Below are positions 41,105 through 41,338 of a stretch of DNA of 41,338 bases, in pieces (the stretch's first letter is position 1; every line of letters starts with the position of its first letter). Source of the DNA: a virus; the IMG/VR virus record IMGVR_UViG_3300040816_000004, positions 1 to 41,338 of that record. One strand, written 5' to 3'. The notes below the pieces were generated by a model. That model did no database searches. It saw nothing but the letters and a program-made list of their open reading frames with translations, and was not told where the DNA came from. The position numbers and the translations under genes are program-made.

Positions 41105-41338
41105 TTAAAGCGTTATAATAGCGGTTGAGAGCGCTTCAGGCTTCACCACTTGGTAACCATATACTTGCAGGCCACGAATGATGTTACCAAAAGTTGTCTC
41201 AGACCGGATGGTTTCCATGTTTGTCATCTGTGATGCAAACGTAAAGCCCATCTTGTGACCACCAATTACGCTGAACTCACCACCTGCAGTTTTTTTCAGG
41301 TTATGAGAAACGTAAAGGGTGAAACGATCAATCATGCC
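41105..41338 (-). CDS. Likely major capsid protein, C-terminal end (cut by window edge)
   Basis: The frame is open to the right edge, so the 5' part is outside the window; the Met at 41335 is probably internal. The visible 77 residues (FTFASQMTNMETIRSETTFG, IIRGLQVYGYQVVKPEALST) resemble the C-terminal end of phage capsid proteins, with alternating beta strands and a VVKPEAL end. It is the first gene of the late block seen here and lies just upstream of a decoration-like gene, the usual place for the capsid gene. The fragment is too short to be sure. Confidence 0.6.
   Translation of the reverse strand, partial: GMIDRFTLYVSHNLKKTAGGEFSVIGGHKMGFTFASQMTNMETIRSETTFGNIIRGLQVYGYQVVKPEALSTAIITL

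Noticed and set aside
1-41338. tRNA genes, CRISPR arrays, insertion sequences, integrase or attachment sites
   Set aside because: None could be found by reading both strands; the absence is limited by lack of computation.

Overview
The window looks like most of the genome of a tailed bacteriophage with a short, podovirus-type tail, probably an uncultured marine phage. The basis is a T7-like set of tail and ejection genes, a family A DNA polymerase with Leu at the position equivalent to E. coli F762, many small proteins of kinds I associate with marine phages, and almost no space between genes. No host gene, integrase, rRNA, tRNA or CRISPR was seen. Both edges cut genes. The left edge lies inside a DUF3150 gene, and the right edge lies inside what is probably the major capsid gene. 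Terminase, portal, scaffold, most of the capsid gene and an expected MoxR/CobS-type AAA+ ATPase must lie outside.

Plus strand, bases 1 to 13445, is the early and replication block. It opens with a DUF3150 protein, a small linker protein and a fused metallopeptidase/VWA protein, which together resemble two parts of a MoxR-VWA type system. Two unrecognised proteins, an HslV-like Ntn hydrolase and an HTH-DUF6378 protein follow. Then comes DNA metabolism: family A DNA polymerase with proofreading exonuclease, a Cas4/AddB-like nuclease with a likely Fe-S cluster, a VRR-NUC nuclease, an SNF2-type helicase, a coiled-coil protein, a Cys-containing protein with an acidic tail (possible ssDNA-binding protein), an XRE-type regulator and a large primase-helicase. 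A strong hairpin separates the regulator from the primase-helicase.

Minus strand, bases 13442 to 41338, is the late block, read right to left. It holds the capsid end, a small head protein, a UUCG-loop terminator, small Lys/Cys-rich proteins, head-tail adaptor candidates, four or five adhesin and fibre proteins (Ig-like, LamG with repeats, glycine-rich, C1q-like), a run of small and mostly membrane proteins, holin, GH108 endolysin, a nozzle-like tail protein, and ejection-type proteins ending in an 850-residue transglycosylase protein and a 2469-residue giant. The order nozzle, small proteins, hydrophobic protein, transglycosylase protein, giant parallels T7 gp12 to gp16. The two blocks converge at 13442-13445, where the stop codons share one CTAG.

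No stretch longer than 60 bases lacks a gene. Three genes too short for ordinary ORF calling were added (31345-31488, 31651-31830, 40171-40332), and four starts were moved downstream to fit ribosome binding sites (6341, 7324, 10587, 30865). The most interesting points are a semi-regular array of motifs like the beta sliding-clamp binding pentapeptide in the giant virion protein, the Leu polymerase, the MoxR-VWA-like cassette, a possible new zinc-containing ssDNA-binding protein, and a hairpin of the same design in both blocks. All calls rest on reading the sequence; no database search was run.
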